Assembly (NCBI GenBank): GCA_040388535.1
Contig: JAZKBR010000001.1
Coordinates: 482,821 to 546,820, forward strand
Reading direction: 5' to 3'
DNA from: Gemmatimonadota bacterium
Lineage (GTDB): Bacteria; Gemmatimonadota; Gemmatimonadetes; Gemmatimonadales; GWC2-71-9
DNA: 64,000 nucleotides
Under the pieces are notes generated by a model that worked only from the letters and a program-made list of their open reading frames with translations, was not told the origin of the DNA and did no database searches. This document shows, one piece after another, positions 43,340-52,304 of this stretch (its first letter is position 1; each line of letters starts with the position of its first letter). The translations under genes were made by a program, and so were the position numbers.

Positions 43340-43840
43340 TCACTTCGTCGCGCGCTTCACCTGCCAGCGGCCGACGCGCTCGGGGATGCCATCTGCCTTC
43401 GATGTGTAGCGTCCGCGGATCTCGTCGCCGCGCACCCGGCCGATGAAGCGCGTGCGGACGAGACAATTGCAATCCGGCGCGGTGTAGGGCTCGAGTTCGC
43501 CGCCCACCTGGCCGCCCCCCACGGCGACAAACCGGATGGCGAGGAAATCCGGCGAACGGGCATGTTCCAGATGAGCCGTCGCCTGATCCCACGGCAGCGG
43601 GAAGGTGTTGTATCCCGGAACGAACATCATCACGTCACCGAAGGCCGAATCACCCCGGGCACTGATCCGGAACATGATGTGGCCGCTGCGCCGGGTATCG
43701 TCGCTGGTATAGTCACCCTGCCAGTCGCCGGCGAGTACCGCGATTTCGGTGGGCGACCCAGCCAGCGGGATTACGGTGGGCTGGTAGCGGCAGGCGGCGA
43801 GGAGAACTGCACCGCCGAGAAGCATCTGTTTGCTGGTCAT
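43340..43840 (-). CDS. Lipoprotein of unknown function
   Basis: A 166-residue protein. Signal MTSKQMLLGGAVLLAAC (Cys17), then a beta-rich domain (DWQGDYTSDDTRRSGHIMFRI; RFIGRVRGDEIRGRYTSKA) of the lipocalin-like/META type by strand pattern only. Two Cys in APDCNCLV are near one another. No family is named with confidence. Confidence 0.75.
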   Translation of the reverse strand: MTSKQMLLGGAVLLAACRYQPTVIPLAGSPTEIAVLAGDWQGDYTSDDTRRSGHIMFRISARGDSAFGDVMMFVPGYNTFPLPWDQATAHLEHARSPDFLAIRFVAVGGGQVGGELEPYTAPDCNCLVRTRFIGRVRGDEIRGRYTSKADGIPERVGRWQVKRATK

Positions 43841-43942
43841 CTGGCTCTCCGTGAATCGGTGTCACAGAGAGGATCGCCACTCAGGGGTGAAACGATCAGC
43901 AGATCAACATGAAAGAAGTCTTAGATCTTCGGGGTGCGCGCG

Positions 43943-45403
43943 TCACCGCCGCAGTTGCCTCGCCACCTCCTTCGCGATGAAGTGGTAGCCAGCGGCGTTG
44001 AAGTGCGCCCCGGCCCAGTCGAAGAGCGGCACCACCGACGCTTCGGCGAGCAACGCCGGGTGCAGATCCACCACCTCGAGTCCCGCGTCACGCGCCACAG
44101 CCACCCCACGATGCCTCGCGGCATTGAGCGAGTCGCGATAAGGCGAGAGGGTACACGGCCGACAGAAGCGGCCATCGGCCCCGAGGAAATGGGAATTGTC
44201 GGGGATCACCACGAACTCGAGGCGCCCTCCCCACGACTTGACTTCCCGGTCGGCCTCTCGCAACACCTGCTCGAACGTCGCAAAGTCATATTTCTCGTAG
44301 GAACAGCAGCGCGGCTCGGCGCGCTCCCCGGTGCGCAGCGATGGGAGGCGGAGATTGTCGCGCAGGGTCTGCAGCCGCACGACATCCGCCCACGCCACGC
44401 CGCGCAAGCGCGCCCAGAACGATGGCACGAGGCGATGTTCCGCGAGAACTGAATCGAGGCGATGCTCGAAGGCCGTATCCATTGCGGCATGGCGCGTGGC
44501 CAGCTGCTGCGAGAATGACGGGTCGAGATAGCGCTTGAGCGTCGGGTTTCGTTCCTCGAGCTTGAGGTCCTCGAAATCATTCCCCTCGGTGTACAGCCAG
44601 AGCACCAGCCGGGGCCGGCGGGGCGCGCCAAATTCCCGCAGGCGCGCGAGCTCCGCCAGCGGCCCCGATCCACCCACACCAAGGTTCAGGCTGCGAATGC
44701 CGAACTCGCGTAGCGCCGCAGCCAGGCCGCGCTCGCGCGGGAGACAGGCCCCCGCCACATACGAATCACCCAGCAAGACGGCGTCGGTCGCGGAGTCACT
44801 CCAGGTGGCATCGTCGTTGTTGTAGCCGAGGGAATCGGTACGGTAGACATCGAAGGTGCCGCTCTCATTGCAGTACACCGTCGTCGCCTTCGGTACCGAG
44901 CCCAGTGGCAGCAGCGTGTCGCGACCGACCACGAACCGGAGCGAGAGCGGACCGAGGCGGCCGGCCGCAATCGCCGGCCCGAACATCGCAGGAAACGCCG
45001 CCACTCCACCGGCACGAATCGAATCGACCAGCTCGAGACCCTTGCGACGATCGAAGGATCGCCCGGCGGCCTCAGCCGCGCGGATTGCACGCGCGGTGCC
45101 AGGGCCCGTGCCGTCGTCGAGCTGCAGGCGAACCTCGAAGAGCCAGACCGCCAGCAGCGAGAGGGCGAGGGTCAGCAGGGTTGCGAGGCGCGCCTCGGTC
45201 GATCGGCCGGCGACCACCGTGGACAGAATCGCGACGACCAGCGGCACGACGAGGTAGAGCACCAGCACGGGGGTCGCGGTGCGCACCGTGCCCATTGCGA
45301 GCCGGGCGAGGACATAGAGCACGAGGGCCGCGGCAACAGCGGCGATCGCGAGAAGCGGCAGCCGGCTGAGTCGCGCGAGACGTGGCGATTCGATTTCGGG
45401 CAT
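43943..45403 (-). CDS. SGNH/GDSL-type hydrolase with N-terminal membrane helices
   Basis: A 486-residue protein. Three N-terminal TM helices (LLAIAAVAAALVLYVLARLA; VLVLYLVVPLVVAIL; LLTLALSLLAVWLF), then a GDSL-like domain: LLGDSYVAGA (block I Ser), LGVGGSGP (block II Gly), YTEGNDFED (block III-like Asn) and DWAGAHFNAAGYHFIA (block V Asp/His). Likely a periplasmic O-acyl transferase/esterase acting on polysaccharide. The catalytic residues are all there. Confidence 0.87.
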   Translation of the reverse strand: MPEIESPRLARLSRLPLLAIAAVAAALVLYVLARLAMGTVRTATPVLVLYLVVPLVVAILSTVVAGRSTEARLATLLTLALSLLAVWLFEVRLQLDDGTGPGTARAIRAAEAAGRSFDRRKGLELVDSIRAGGVAAFPAMFGPAIAAGRLGPLSLRFVVGRDTLLPLGSVPKATTVYCNESGTFDVYRTDSLGYNNDDATWSDSATDAVLLGDSYVAGACLPRERGLAAALREFGIRSLNLGVGGSGPLAELARLREFGAPRRPRLVLWLYTEGNDFEDLKLEERNPTLKRYLDPSFSQQLATRHAAMDTAFEHRLDSVLAEHRLVPSFWARLRGVAWADVVRLQTLRDNLRLPSLRTGERAEPRCCSYEKYDFATFEQVLREADREVKSWGGRLEFVVIPDNSHFLGADGRFCRPCTLSPYRDSLNAARHRGVAVARDAGLEVVDLHPALLAEASVVPLFDWAGAHFNAAGYHFIAKEVARQLRR

Positions 45404-45490
45404 GGGTCGGAAGCTACGCCCCGCCGGTGGCAGCCGGAAGGATTAGCTTAGAAGTTGAACCCCGCGACGACCGCACCAATCCGAGGCCCC

Positions 45491-46486
45491 ATGGCAGCGA
45501 GCCCCACTGACCAGGAATCCGAATCCGCCCCCGACGACCTCGGACTCGGCAGCGTCGTGGTGCAGCGCTCCAAGGGTCGCTTCATGCGGCGCGACGGCAC
45601 GCCGGGGGTGCGCAAGTACGGCCTCGGCGGTCAGTACTGGGCCCGCACCTTTCTCCGGGCCCTCGCGGCAACGTGGGTGTCGTTCTTTGTCTGGACCCTG
45701 GCGCTGATCCTGCTCGCGAACGGCGTATTCGCCGCGGCCTATTCGGCACTGGGCAGTAGCGCCATCGCCGGCACTGCCGGATTGAACGTCGATGACCCCT
45801 TCCTGCGGGCGCTCTTCTTCTCCCTCGGCATCTTCACCTCAGTCGGCACCGGCCCGATGTACGCAGTCGGGACGACGGCCAACTGGCTCGCTGCCTTCGA
45901 GTCGCTGATCGGCCTGCTCGCGATCGTTACCGTCATCGGGCTGATGCTCGCCAAGATGATGCGGCCGCGCGCACAGATCCGCTACACGCAGTCGGCAGTG
46001 ATTGCCCCCTACGAGGGTGGCCGCGCCTTCATGTTCCGGATGGCCAACACCTCGCCGAGCGAACTCTTCGAGGTGTCGATGCGAGTGACCCTCTCGATCT
46101 TCGGCGACGTCGATGGCGAGCAGGTGCGCGACTTCCATCCGCTCGACCTCGAGCGCTCGTCGGTGGAATTCTTCCCACTGCACTGGACCGTGGTGCACCC
46201 GATCACCGCCGACTCGCCGCTCGCCAATATCACCCCGGAACAGTTGCGCGAACGGAAGGCCGAGTTCCTGATTCTCGCGACGGCACTGGAGGACACGTTC
46301 TCGACGAGGGTCACTTCACGCACGTCGTATCTCTGGGATGATGTGCGCTGGGATGCGAAGTTCGCCAGCATCTTCGTGGAATCGCCCGACGAGGTCATCA
46401 CCATCGACGTCGAGCGCCTTGACCGGATGGACCGCCTCGCCGAGGGCACCACCCGCACGCCGGCGGCGAACGAACAGCGAGGCTAG
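45491..46486 (+). CDS. KirBac-like inward-rectifier potassium channel family protein
   Basis: A 331-residue protein. Cytoplasmic N-terminus (RFMRRDGTPGVRKYGLG, resembling Kir slide-helix entry), TM1 (TWVSFFVWTLALILLANGVF), pore segment FFSLGIFTSVGTGPMYAVG, TM2 (LAAFESLIGLLAIVTVIGLM), then the IRK C-terminal beta-sandwich (RPRAQIRYTQSAVIAPYEG, FMFRMANTSPSELFEVSMR). The selectivity filter reads S-V-G-T-G in place of T-V-G-Y-G, so conduction of K+ is uncertain. Convergent with the antiporter gene, 4-base stop overlap. Confidence 0.87.
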   Translation: MAASPTDQESESAPDDLGLGSVVVQRSKGRFMRRDGTPGVRKYGLGGQYWARTFLRALAATWVSFFVWTLALILLANGVFAAAYSALGSSAIAGTAGLNVDDPFLRALFFSLGIFTSVGTGPMYAVGTTANWLAAFESLIGLLAIVTVIGLMLAKMMRPRAQIRYTQSAVIAPYEGGRAFMFRMANTSPSELFEVSMRVTLSIFGDVDGEQVRDFHPLDLERSSVEFFPLHWTVVHPITADSPLANITPEQLRERKAEFLILATALEDTFSTRVTSRTSYLWDDVRWDAKFASIFVESPDEVITIDVERLDRMDRLAEGTTRTPAANEQRG

Positions 46487-48069
46487 CGCAGGCCGCCGGC
46501 GCCGATCCGGAGTGCTTCGACGTCGAGCTCGCGCTCGAGTTCGTGGAGCACCTCGTCGCTGATCGCCCCTTCGTCGCGGAGCCGGATCATCGCGCGACGC
46601 TCGGCGCGCAACAACTCGGCGCGGAGGCGGCGTCGCGATGCCGCCCCCTTCTCCTCGTCGGCGCAGGCCAGATCGAACGCCGTCCGGCGACGATACTCCT
46701 CCCGCAGCCGTTCAACTTCCTCGACCACCACCCACGGCTCGTCGGCAAGATCTTCGAGGCGCTCGACGCCGTCGCGCAACGCCTCGCGCCGCGCGTGCCG
46801 CTCCTCGATATGTGGCGTGGGGTCGATCGGAAAACGGAGCCGGCGAATCAGCGGCGCGAGGGTGAGTCCCTGCACCACCAGCGTGACAAGGATCACCACC
46901 ATCGTGATCAGCAGAATCTCGGTGCGATAGGGGAAAGGCGTGCCATCGTTGAGGGCGACCGGTAGCGCGAGCGCCGACGCGAGTGAGACAATCCCGCGCA
47001 TCGAGGTCCACGCCACCAGCCCCACGGCTCCGGGGCGCGGCGCCGGCTCGCTCTCGCGGATCTCGCGACTGAGCCAGCGCGGCAGCCATGTCGCGATCGG
47101 CACCCAGACCAGCCGCACCAGGATGACGATGAGGCTCACGCCGAGTGCGATAAGGCCGACGTGTCGTAACGTGGTGGCGGCGGTTGTCGTGATCAGCCCG
47201 CCGAACGACGCACCCAGCAGGACGAAGATCAGCGCGTTCATCACGAAGACCAGCACATCCCACACGGCGCGGTTCTGCAACCGGGCCAGCGGCGAGATCA
47301 CGTTCGAAAAATGCTGTCGCGCATAGATCCCGCCGGCCACGCAGGCGAGCACCGCCGAGACGTGGAGCAGCTCCGCCGACATCCACGCCGCATAGGGTGC
47401 CACTAGCGACAACAGTGAGAGCGCCACTTCATCGCTGCTCCGCCGGGCAATTGCCACCACCAGCCACGAGACCATCAGACCCACGGTCACGCCGACGGCC
47501 GCGTCGATGAAGAAGCGTACCACCGCTTCTCCCATCGAGAAGTGGCCTGTCATCGCCGCGACGACGGCGGTGCGGTAGAGCACCAGGGCCGAGGCGTCGT
47601 TGACGAGTGACTCCCCTTCGAGGATCACCAGTACTTTGCGCGGCACCGGCAGGCGCTTGATGATCGCCTCGGCAGCGACAGCATCGGGGGGCGAAACAAT
47701 CGCGCCGAGGGCGAGTGCCACCGCCCAGGGCACCCCAGGCAGCAGCGCATGCCCGACCACGGCAACGATCGCCGTGGTGGTGAGTACGAGCCCGATGGCG
47801 AGGAGGCCGATGGGCCGGAGGTTCTGCTTGAACTCGCGGAGGGAGGTGAAATACGCCGCGGCCCAGAGCACCGGCGGCAGGAAGACGAAAAAGACCAGGT
47901 TGGGTTCGAGGGTCGGAATCTCCTCGCTGCTGAGCAGCCCAACCAGCAGCCCGGCCCCGACCTGAAGGATCGGGGTCGGTACCGGGAGGCGCCGGGCCAG
48001 GGAGGTGACCAGGATCACCACGGCCGCGAAGCCGAGGGCCAGCATGACGGAGTGGGAGAGTTCGCTCAT
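46483..48069 (-). CDS. CPA1-family Na+/H+ antiporter
   Basis: A 528-residue protein with about 12 TM helices. Conserved LFFVFLPPVLWAAAYFT, ALGAIVSPPDAVAAEAI and EGESLVNDASALVLYR carry the ion-binding Asp residues (ND motif). A cytoplasmic tail of about 120 charged residues is helical. It likely exchanges Na+ or K+ for H+ to control pH. In the antisense frame of the KirBac gene end. Confidence 0.92.
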   Translation of the reverse strand: MSELSHSVMLALGFAAVVILVTSLARRLPVPTPILQVGAGLLVGLLSSEEIPTLEPNLVFFVFLPPVLWAAAYFTSLREFKQNLRPIGLLAIGLVLTTTAIVAVVGHALLPGVPWAVALALGAIVSPPDAVAAEAIIKRLPVPRKVLVILEGESLVNDASALVLYRTAVVAAMTGHFSMGEAVVRFFIDAAVGVTVGLMVSWLVVAIARRSSDEVALSLLSLVAPYAAWMSAELLHVSAVLACVAGGIYARQHFSNVISPLARLQNRAVWDVLVFVMNALIFVLLGASFGGLITTTAATTLRHVGLIALGVSLIVILVRLVWVPIATWLPRWLSREIRESEPAPRPGAVGLVAWTSMRGIVSLASALALPVALNDGTPFPYRTEILLITMVVILVTLVVQGLTLAPLIRRLRFPIDPTPHIEERHARREALRDGVERLEDLADEPWVVVEEVERLREEYRRRTAFDLACADEEKGAASRRRLRAELLRAERRAMIRLRDEGAISDEVLHELERELDVEALRIGAGGLR

Positions 48070-48085
48070 CTCCCCAATATTAGCT

Positions 48086-48151
48086 CGTGGCTAAAGCCAC
48101 GGCGGAGCTCGTGGCTAAAGCCACGGCTCGGCTACTGCGGCTAAAGCCGCG
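48086..48151. repeat. Three tandem GTGGCTAAAGCCAC-type hairpins
   Basis: CGTGGCTAAAGCCACG at 48086-48101 and 48110-48125, and GCGGCTAAAGCCGC at 48137-48150. Each is a 5-6 base stem around a TAAA loop, about 24-27 bases apart. They resemble REP-type or chromosome-dispersed palindromes. They sit in the intergenic region before the antiporter gene. Confidence 0.8.
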
Positions 48152-48189
48152 AGAAGATCCCCGCAGCTCGCCGTTCCGTCACCCATCAC

Positions 48190-48246
48190 CCTTCTCCCTT
48201 CTCCCTTCTCCCTTCTCCCTTCTCCCTTCTCCCTTCTCCCTTCTCC
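48190..48246. repeat. (TTCTCCC)8 heptamer tandem repeat
   Basis: Eight near-perfect heptamers, followed by further pyrimidine-only sequence to 48270 that reaches the 3' end of the multicopper oxidase gene. Same unit as at 36578-36620. Such a repeat can change length by slippage. Confidence 0.85.
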
Positions 48247-48270
48247 GCTTCCCCCTTCCCCCTTCCCCTC

Positions 48271-49320
48271 TTACTTCACGATCAACGCCGTCACCATCCC
48301 GAACATCCCGTGCTCGGTCTCGGCGTGCGGGAGAATGTGGCAGTGGAAGGCCCAGGTGCCGGGATTATTGCACTTCACCAGCACATCATACCGCTCGCCG
48401 GGAGCGACATTGAGCGTGTCGCACTTCCATGGCGTGGGTGTGTCCCAGCCATCCTTCGCGATCACCGTCATGTGCATCCCGTGCAGGTGCATCGGGTGGA
48501 TCATCATTCCTTCGTTCATGAAGCGGATTCGCACCGTCTGTCCCAGCTTCGCCACAATCGGCTCGGTGGCCGGAAAGCCCTTGCCGTTGAGGGTGTAACC
48601 ATGGGCCGAATCATTGAGCACCATCACGTAGTCGACATCGACCTTCGGCTCGCGGCCCTTGTCCCTGGGCTCCACGATGAAGGCGCCGAGGAGACCCATC
48701 CCGACCTGACGGGTGGAGTTGTGGTGCGAGTGGTACATGTGCGAACCGTAGTTCGGCACAGTGAATTCGTAGGTGAACGACTCTCCTGGCTTGATCGGCG
48801 GCTGGGTGATGAACGGCACGCCGTCCATCGCGACCGGCAACTCGAGACCGTGGAAGTGAATCGCGGTGGATTCTTCAAGCTTGTTGGTGAGATTCACGCG
48901 CACGCGATCGCCCTGGCGCACCCGGATCTGCGGACCCGGCACCTGGCCGTTATACGCCCATGCCTTCATCGTGCGGCCCGGCTCCACTTCCCAATCGATT
49001 TCTGAGCAGGTGAGATCGTACACCTTGACGCCTTTTTCCATCCTCGGCGCCATCAGCACGTTCCCCTTGCCCACGGTCTTGGCGGGGAATGCCTTGATCC
49101 CCTTCTCGTGCATAGCGTCCATCTCGTCCGCTTTCTCACGCGCGGACTTGAGGACGGGCTTCGCAGCCGGGACCGTTGCCGCCGCTGCGGTTCCCTTCTT
49201 CGTGTCGGTGTCGCACGCGGTGAGGGCGCCAGCGATTGCGGGGATCGCGAGCGCAACCGCACCTCGCGTCAGGAAGTTGCGGCGGCTGGTCTGATCAGTG
49301 GGGGTGGTCACGGCCGACAT
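48271..49320 (-). CDS. Two-domain multicopper oxidase (laccase-like), Tat-exported lipoprotein
   Basis: A 349-residue protein. SRRNFL (12-17) is a Tat motif and LTAC (Cys36) a possible lipobox. Copper ligands: HFHG (155-158), HSHH (197-200), HPMHLHG (275-281) and HCHILPHAETEHGMF (326-340), with Cys327 and the Met339 of type 1 copper. Two cupredoxin domains make it a two-domain laccase that probably acts as a trimer. It may oxidise Cu(I), Fe(II) or phenols. Located next to an OmpR-type two-component system, fitting copper response. Confidence 0.92.
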   Translation of the reverse strand: MSAVTTPTDQTSRRNFLTRGAVALAIPAIAGALTACDTDTKKGTAAAATVPAAKPVLKSAREKADEMDAMHEKGIKAFPAKTVGKGNVLMAPRMEKGVKVYDLTCSEIDWEVEPGRTMKAWAYNGQVPGPQIRVRQGDRVRVNLTNKLEESTAIHFHGLELPVAMDGVPFITQPPIKPGESFTYEFTVPNYGSHMYHSHHNSTRQVGMGLLGAFIVEPRDKGREPKVDVDYVMVLNDSAHGYTLNGKGFPATEPIVAKLGQTVRIRFMNEGMMIHPMHLHGMHMTVIAKDGWDTPTPWKCDTLNVAPGERYDVLVKCNNPGTWAFHCHILPHAETEHGMFGMVTALIVK

Positions 49321-49443
49321 GGGTCATCCTCTCTCGGTATGCGACTGCGCTTGGCGGCCAAACGGCTCGCGGCGAACAGTCATCGTGCGTCAATGATCGG
49401 CACGGCGAGATGAAGCGACCGGTGATGATCTATGAAGATTTCT

Positions 49444-50121
49444 TCAGCTTTCGGCGTTGCGCAGGACGAAGCCCACGCCACGCACCGTCTGGATCAGCGG
49501 CCGGCCTGCCGCGTGATCGACCTTGCGGCGAAGATTGCCGACGTGCACGTCCACCACGTTGCTCTCGGGGTCGAAGTGCATATCCCAGACTTTCTCGAGC
49601 AGCGTGGTGCGGCGCACGACTTCGCCGGCGTGCAGGAGGAAGAACTCCAGCAGCTGGAACTCCTTGGGCGTCAGGTCGAGCGGGCGCGCATCGCAGGTGG
49701 CGCGGTGCTGCAGCCGATCGAGCGCAAGCGGCCCGAACTGGAGGACCTCAAGGCGTTCGGCTCCGCCACGACGGAGCAGTGCACGAATCCTGGCGAGGAG
49801 TTCATCGAAGCGAAACGGTTTCGCGAGGTAGTCGTCGGCACCGGCGTCGAGCCCGCGCACCACATCCTCGACCGCGTCGCGCGACGTGAGCATCAGAATG
49901 GGGGTCGCCCGCCCTTCGCGCCGCAGCTCGGTCGCGACCTGGAAGCCGTTTTTCTTCGGCAGGACGACATCGAGCAGGATCACATCGTATTCGTTGATGT
50001 GCGCGAGTGAGGTGGCCAATTCGCCATCGCTGGCGATGTCGACCACGTAGCCTTCTTCCTTCAGGCCCATCTCGATGAACCCGGCGACCTTGCGGTCGTC
50101 TTCCACGACGAGAACTCTCAT
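49444..50121 (-). CDS. OmpR-family response regulator
   Basis: A 225-residue protein. Receiver domain: Asp8/Asp9, phospho-acceptor Asp51 (ILLDVVLP), Thr in LMLTSRD and Lys in LAKPF. The winged-helix domain follows (LDLTPKEFQLLEFFLLH, LLEKVWDMHFDPESNVVDVHVGN, IQTVRGVGFVL), of the CusR/CopR kind. The cognate kinase is encoded 57 bases upstream. Target promoters are unknown; the multicopper oxidase gene lies just downstream. Confidence 0.93.
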   Translation of the reverse strand: MRVLVVEDDRKVAGFIEMGLKEEGYVVDIASDGELATSLAHINEYDVILLDVVLPKKNGFQVATELRREGRATPILMLTSRDAVEDVVRGLDAGADDYLAKPFRFDELLARIRALLRRGGAERLEVLQFGPLALDRLQHRATCDARPLDLTPKEFQLLEFFLLHAGEVVRRTTLLEKVWDMHFDPESNVVDVHVGNLRRKVDHAAGRPLIQTVRGVGFVLRNAES

Positions 50122-50178
50122 GCGTCCGAAGCTAGACTCCGCAATTGAACCGGCTCACAAGTCCGTATGAAGCTCCCT

Positions 50179-51417
50179 TCATACTCCGGGACTCACCGGC
50201 AGTGACAGGATGAAGCAGCCCCCGCGATCGGGGACGCGGACGGCGTGGAGCTCGCCCTTGAGGAGGTTCGCCAGCCGGCGGGAGAGCGGCAGCCCGAGTC
50301 CGACCCCGCGGGTCTCGTCGGGGGCCTTGGTGACATAGATGTCGAAGATGCTCTCCAGTTCGTCCTCGGGCACTCCGGCCCCCTCGTCCTGGACTCGGAA
50401 TTCGACCCGGTCGCCCACGTGGGTGAGGCTCAGCTCAACTACACTCCCTTCGGGTGCATGCCGGATGGCGTTGCCGAGCAGGTTCACGAGGATCTGCTCG
50501 ACGCGCTGGTGATCGGTCTCGCAATTGGGCAGCCGGCGGGCGAGCGTGAGCTTGAGCTCGACCTGGGCCAGGTTGGCCTGCGGAGTGACGCGCCCTACGG
50601 CCCGCCGCGCCGTGGCGCTGGGTTCAACCGGCTGGATCTGCGGCTTGAGCCGGTCCTCATCGAGACGGCTCAGGTCGAGCAGGTCATTGATGAGCGCCAC
50701 GGCCTGCCCGGCCGAGTCGAGGACTTCGATCGCGGCACGCGGCACCGAGGCGGGGTCCTTCCGCCGCACCAGCATCTCGGCCCAGCCAAAGGTCCCAGCC
50801 AGGGCGTTGCGTAGCTCGTGGTTCACCATCGCGAAGAAGCGCTCGCGGGTCCGGTGAAGTTGCTGCACCTCCTCGAGCAGACGGGCGCTCTCCTCGTGCA
50901 GGCGCGCGTTCTCGACGGCGGCAGCGGTCTGCGCCGCGAGCAGCATTGCGATCCGCTCATCTTCGTCGGTGAATGGCTGGCCGCCCTGCTTTTCCGTGAG
51001 ATAGAGGTTCCCGAAGACGCCCCGTCGCCCCACGATCGGCACGCCGAGAAAGGAATGCATCGGCGGGTGATTGGACGGGAAGCCGAAGGAATCAGGATGG
51101 GCTGCCAGGTCGGGGAGCCGGATCACCCGCGCCTCGCGAACCACGAGGCCAAGGATGCCATGTCCCTTTGGGAGTTCGCCGATCTTCGCCTTGGTGGCCT
51201 CGTCGATGCCGCTGGTGGTGAAGCTCTCGAGCGTCCGGCCGTCGGGGGCGACGACGCCGATGGCGGCGTATTTGGCCCCGATGAGGTCGAGGGCCGTGTC
51301 GGTAACCTGCTGCAGTACGCGGTCGAGCGACACTTCGGAGGCGAGCCCGATGGTGATCTGGAGCAGGCGCTCGAGGCGGGCCTGGAAGTGTGATTCGGGT
51401 CTGCTGCGATTCGGAAT
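50179..51417 (-). CDS. GAF-domain sensor histidine kinase
   Basis: A protein of about 412 residues. The GAF domain (about 10-170, ASEVSLDRVLQQVTDTALD; IPDR-type loop absent) is followed by HisKA (FFAMVNHELRNALAGTFG, with the phospho-acceptor His) and HATPase_c (NLLGNAIRHAPEGSVV N-box; VQDEGAGVPEDELESIF; VGLGLPLSRR G-boxes). No TM segment is visible, so it senses cytoplasmically. The start is uncertain. No ATG, GTG or TTG lies in frame before the GAF domain, and the chosen ATT at 51417 follows GGAGGAG at 3-base spacing. The frame is open far upstream, opposite the msrA gene, but that part is shadow sequence. Confidence 0.82.
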   Translation of the reverse strand: MPNRSRPESHFQARLERLLQITIGLASEVSLDRVLQQVTDTALDLIGAKYAAIGVVAPDGRTLESFTTSGIDEATKAKIGELPKGHGILGLVVREARVIRLPDLAAHPDSFGFPSNHPPMHSFLGVPIVGRRGVFGNLYLTEKQGGQPFTDEDERIAMLLAAQTAAAVENARLHEESARLLEEVQQLHRTRERFFAMVNHELRNALAGTFGWAEMLVRRKDPASVPRAAIEVLDSAGQAVALINDLLDLSRLDEDRLKPQIQPVEPSATARRAVGRVTPQANLAQVELKLTLARRLPNCETDHQRVEQILVNLLGNAIRHAPEGSVVELSLTHVGDRVEFRVQDEGAGVPEDELESIFDIYVTKAPDETRGVGLGLPLSRRLANLLKGELHAVRVPDRGGCFILSLPVSPGV

Positions 51418-51546
51418 GGGCTCCTCCGGGGGTCCGGAACGCCTGCAACTGGGAAAGTCGATCCGGCCGGGCTGTCGCGCAAGTGAACCGCTGGCCGCTT
51501 TCAGGCGTAGATAGCGGACAGTCGTACGATTCCCGCAGGAGGTCCC

Positions 51547-52224
51547 GTGTCGATTCGCCGTCTTAGCCCGTTCTTTGTGGTCGGCCTGGTCGTTGTAGCG
51601 ATGGTTGCCCGTCGGAACGCGGCCGCCAGCGCCCCGCACTCGTTGCCTGACCCGGTATCTGCTGCGCCGCCCAGCGCCACCGCCGGCCGCGACTCGGTGA
51701 TTTTCGCCGGTGGCTGCTTCTGGGGCGTCGAGGCGGTCTTCGAGCGAGTAAAGGGCGTGATCGACGTGACCAGTGGCTATGCCGGCGGCACCCTCAACAA
51801 TCCGAGCTACGAGCGGGTCAGCGACGGCGACACCGGCCACGCCGAGTCGGTGAAGATCATCTTTGATCCGTCGGTCGTGAGCTACCCCCAGCTGTTGAAG
51901 GTCTTCTTCTCGGTCGCGCACGACCCGACCCAGCTGAACTTTCAGGGTCCCGATCACGGTACCCAGTACCGTTCGGCGATCTGGTATGCCACGCCCGAGC
52001 AACAGAAGGAGACCGCGGCCTACATCGCGCAGCTCACGCAGGCGAAGCTGTTCCAGGGGCCGATCGTGACCCAGGTAGCGAAGTGGCAGCGCTTCTGGCC
52101 GGCCGAGGGGTACCATCAGGGCTATTACGACCTGCACCCGAACCAGCCCTATATCGTCTACAATGACCGGCCCAAAGTCGAGGCGCTCAGGAAGCAGTTC
52201 CCCGCCCTCTACCACGAGAAGTAG
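51547..52224 (+). CDS. msrA: Peptide methionine sulfoxide reductase MsrA, exported
   Basis: A 225-residue protein. N-terminal hydrophobic segment (FFVVGLVVVAMVAR) suggests export or membrane anchoring. The MsrA core begins with VIFAGGCFWGVEAVFE, which contains the catalytic Cys in GCFWG, then GYAGGTLNNPSYERVSDG and GTQYRSAIWY. The C-terminus lacks clear extra recycling Cys. GTG start follows AGGAGG. It reduces oxidised Met in envelope proteins, fitting its oxidative/metal-stress neighbourhood. Confidence 0.95.
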   Translation: MSIRRLSPFFVVGLVVVAMVARRNAAASAPHSLPDPVSAAPPSATAGRDSVIFAGGCFWGVEAVFERVKGVIDVTSGYAGGTLNNPSYERVSDGDTGHAESVKIIFDPSVVSYPQLLKVFFSVAHDPTQLNFQGPDHGTQYRSAIWYATPEQQKETAAYIAQLTQAKLFQGPIVTQVAKWQRFWPAEGYHQGYYDLHPNQPYIVYNDRPKVEALRKQFPALYHEK

Positions 52225-52304
52225 CCCAGGGCCCGGCCGAGGGCGCTCCTAGCCGTCACGTCCGTTTGTGACGATCTTGAGGGCGCCCTTATTCGGGACC
52301 TTCC

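Noticed and set aside
48190-48246. CRISPR array
   Set aside because: Units of 7 bases without spacers; a simple tandem repeat, not repeat-spacer architecture.
50179-52215. A 678-residue open frame on the minus strand covering the kinase and msrA
   Set aside because: The part opposite msrA (51547-52215) is an antisense shadow of a well-supported msrA gene; only the GAF-HisKA-HATPase part is real.
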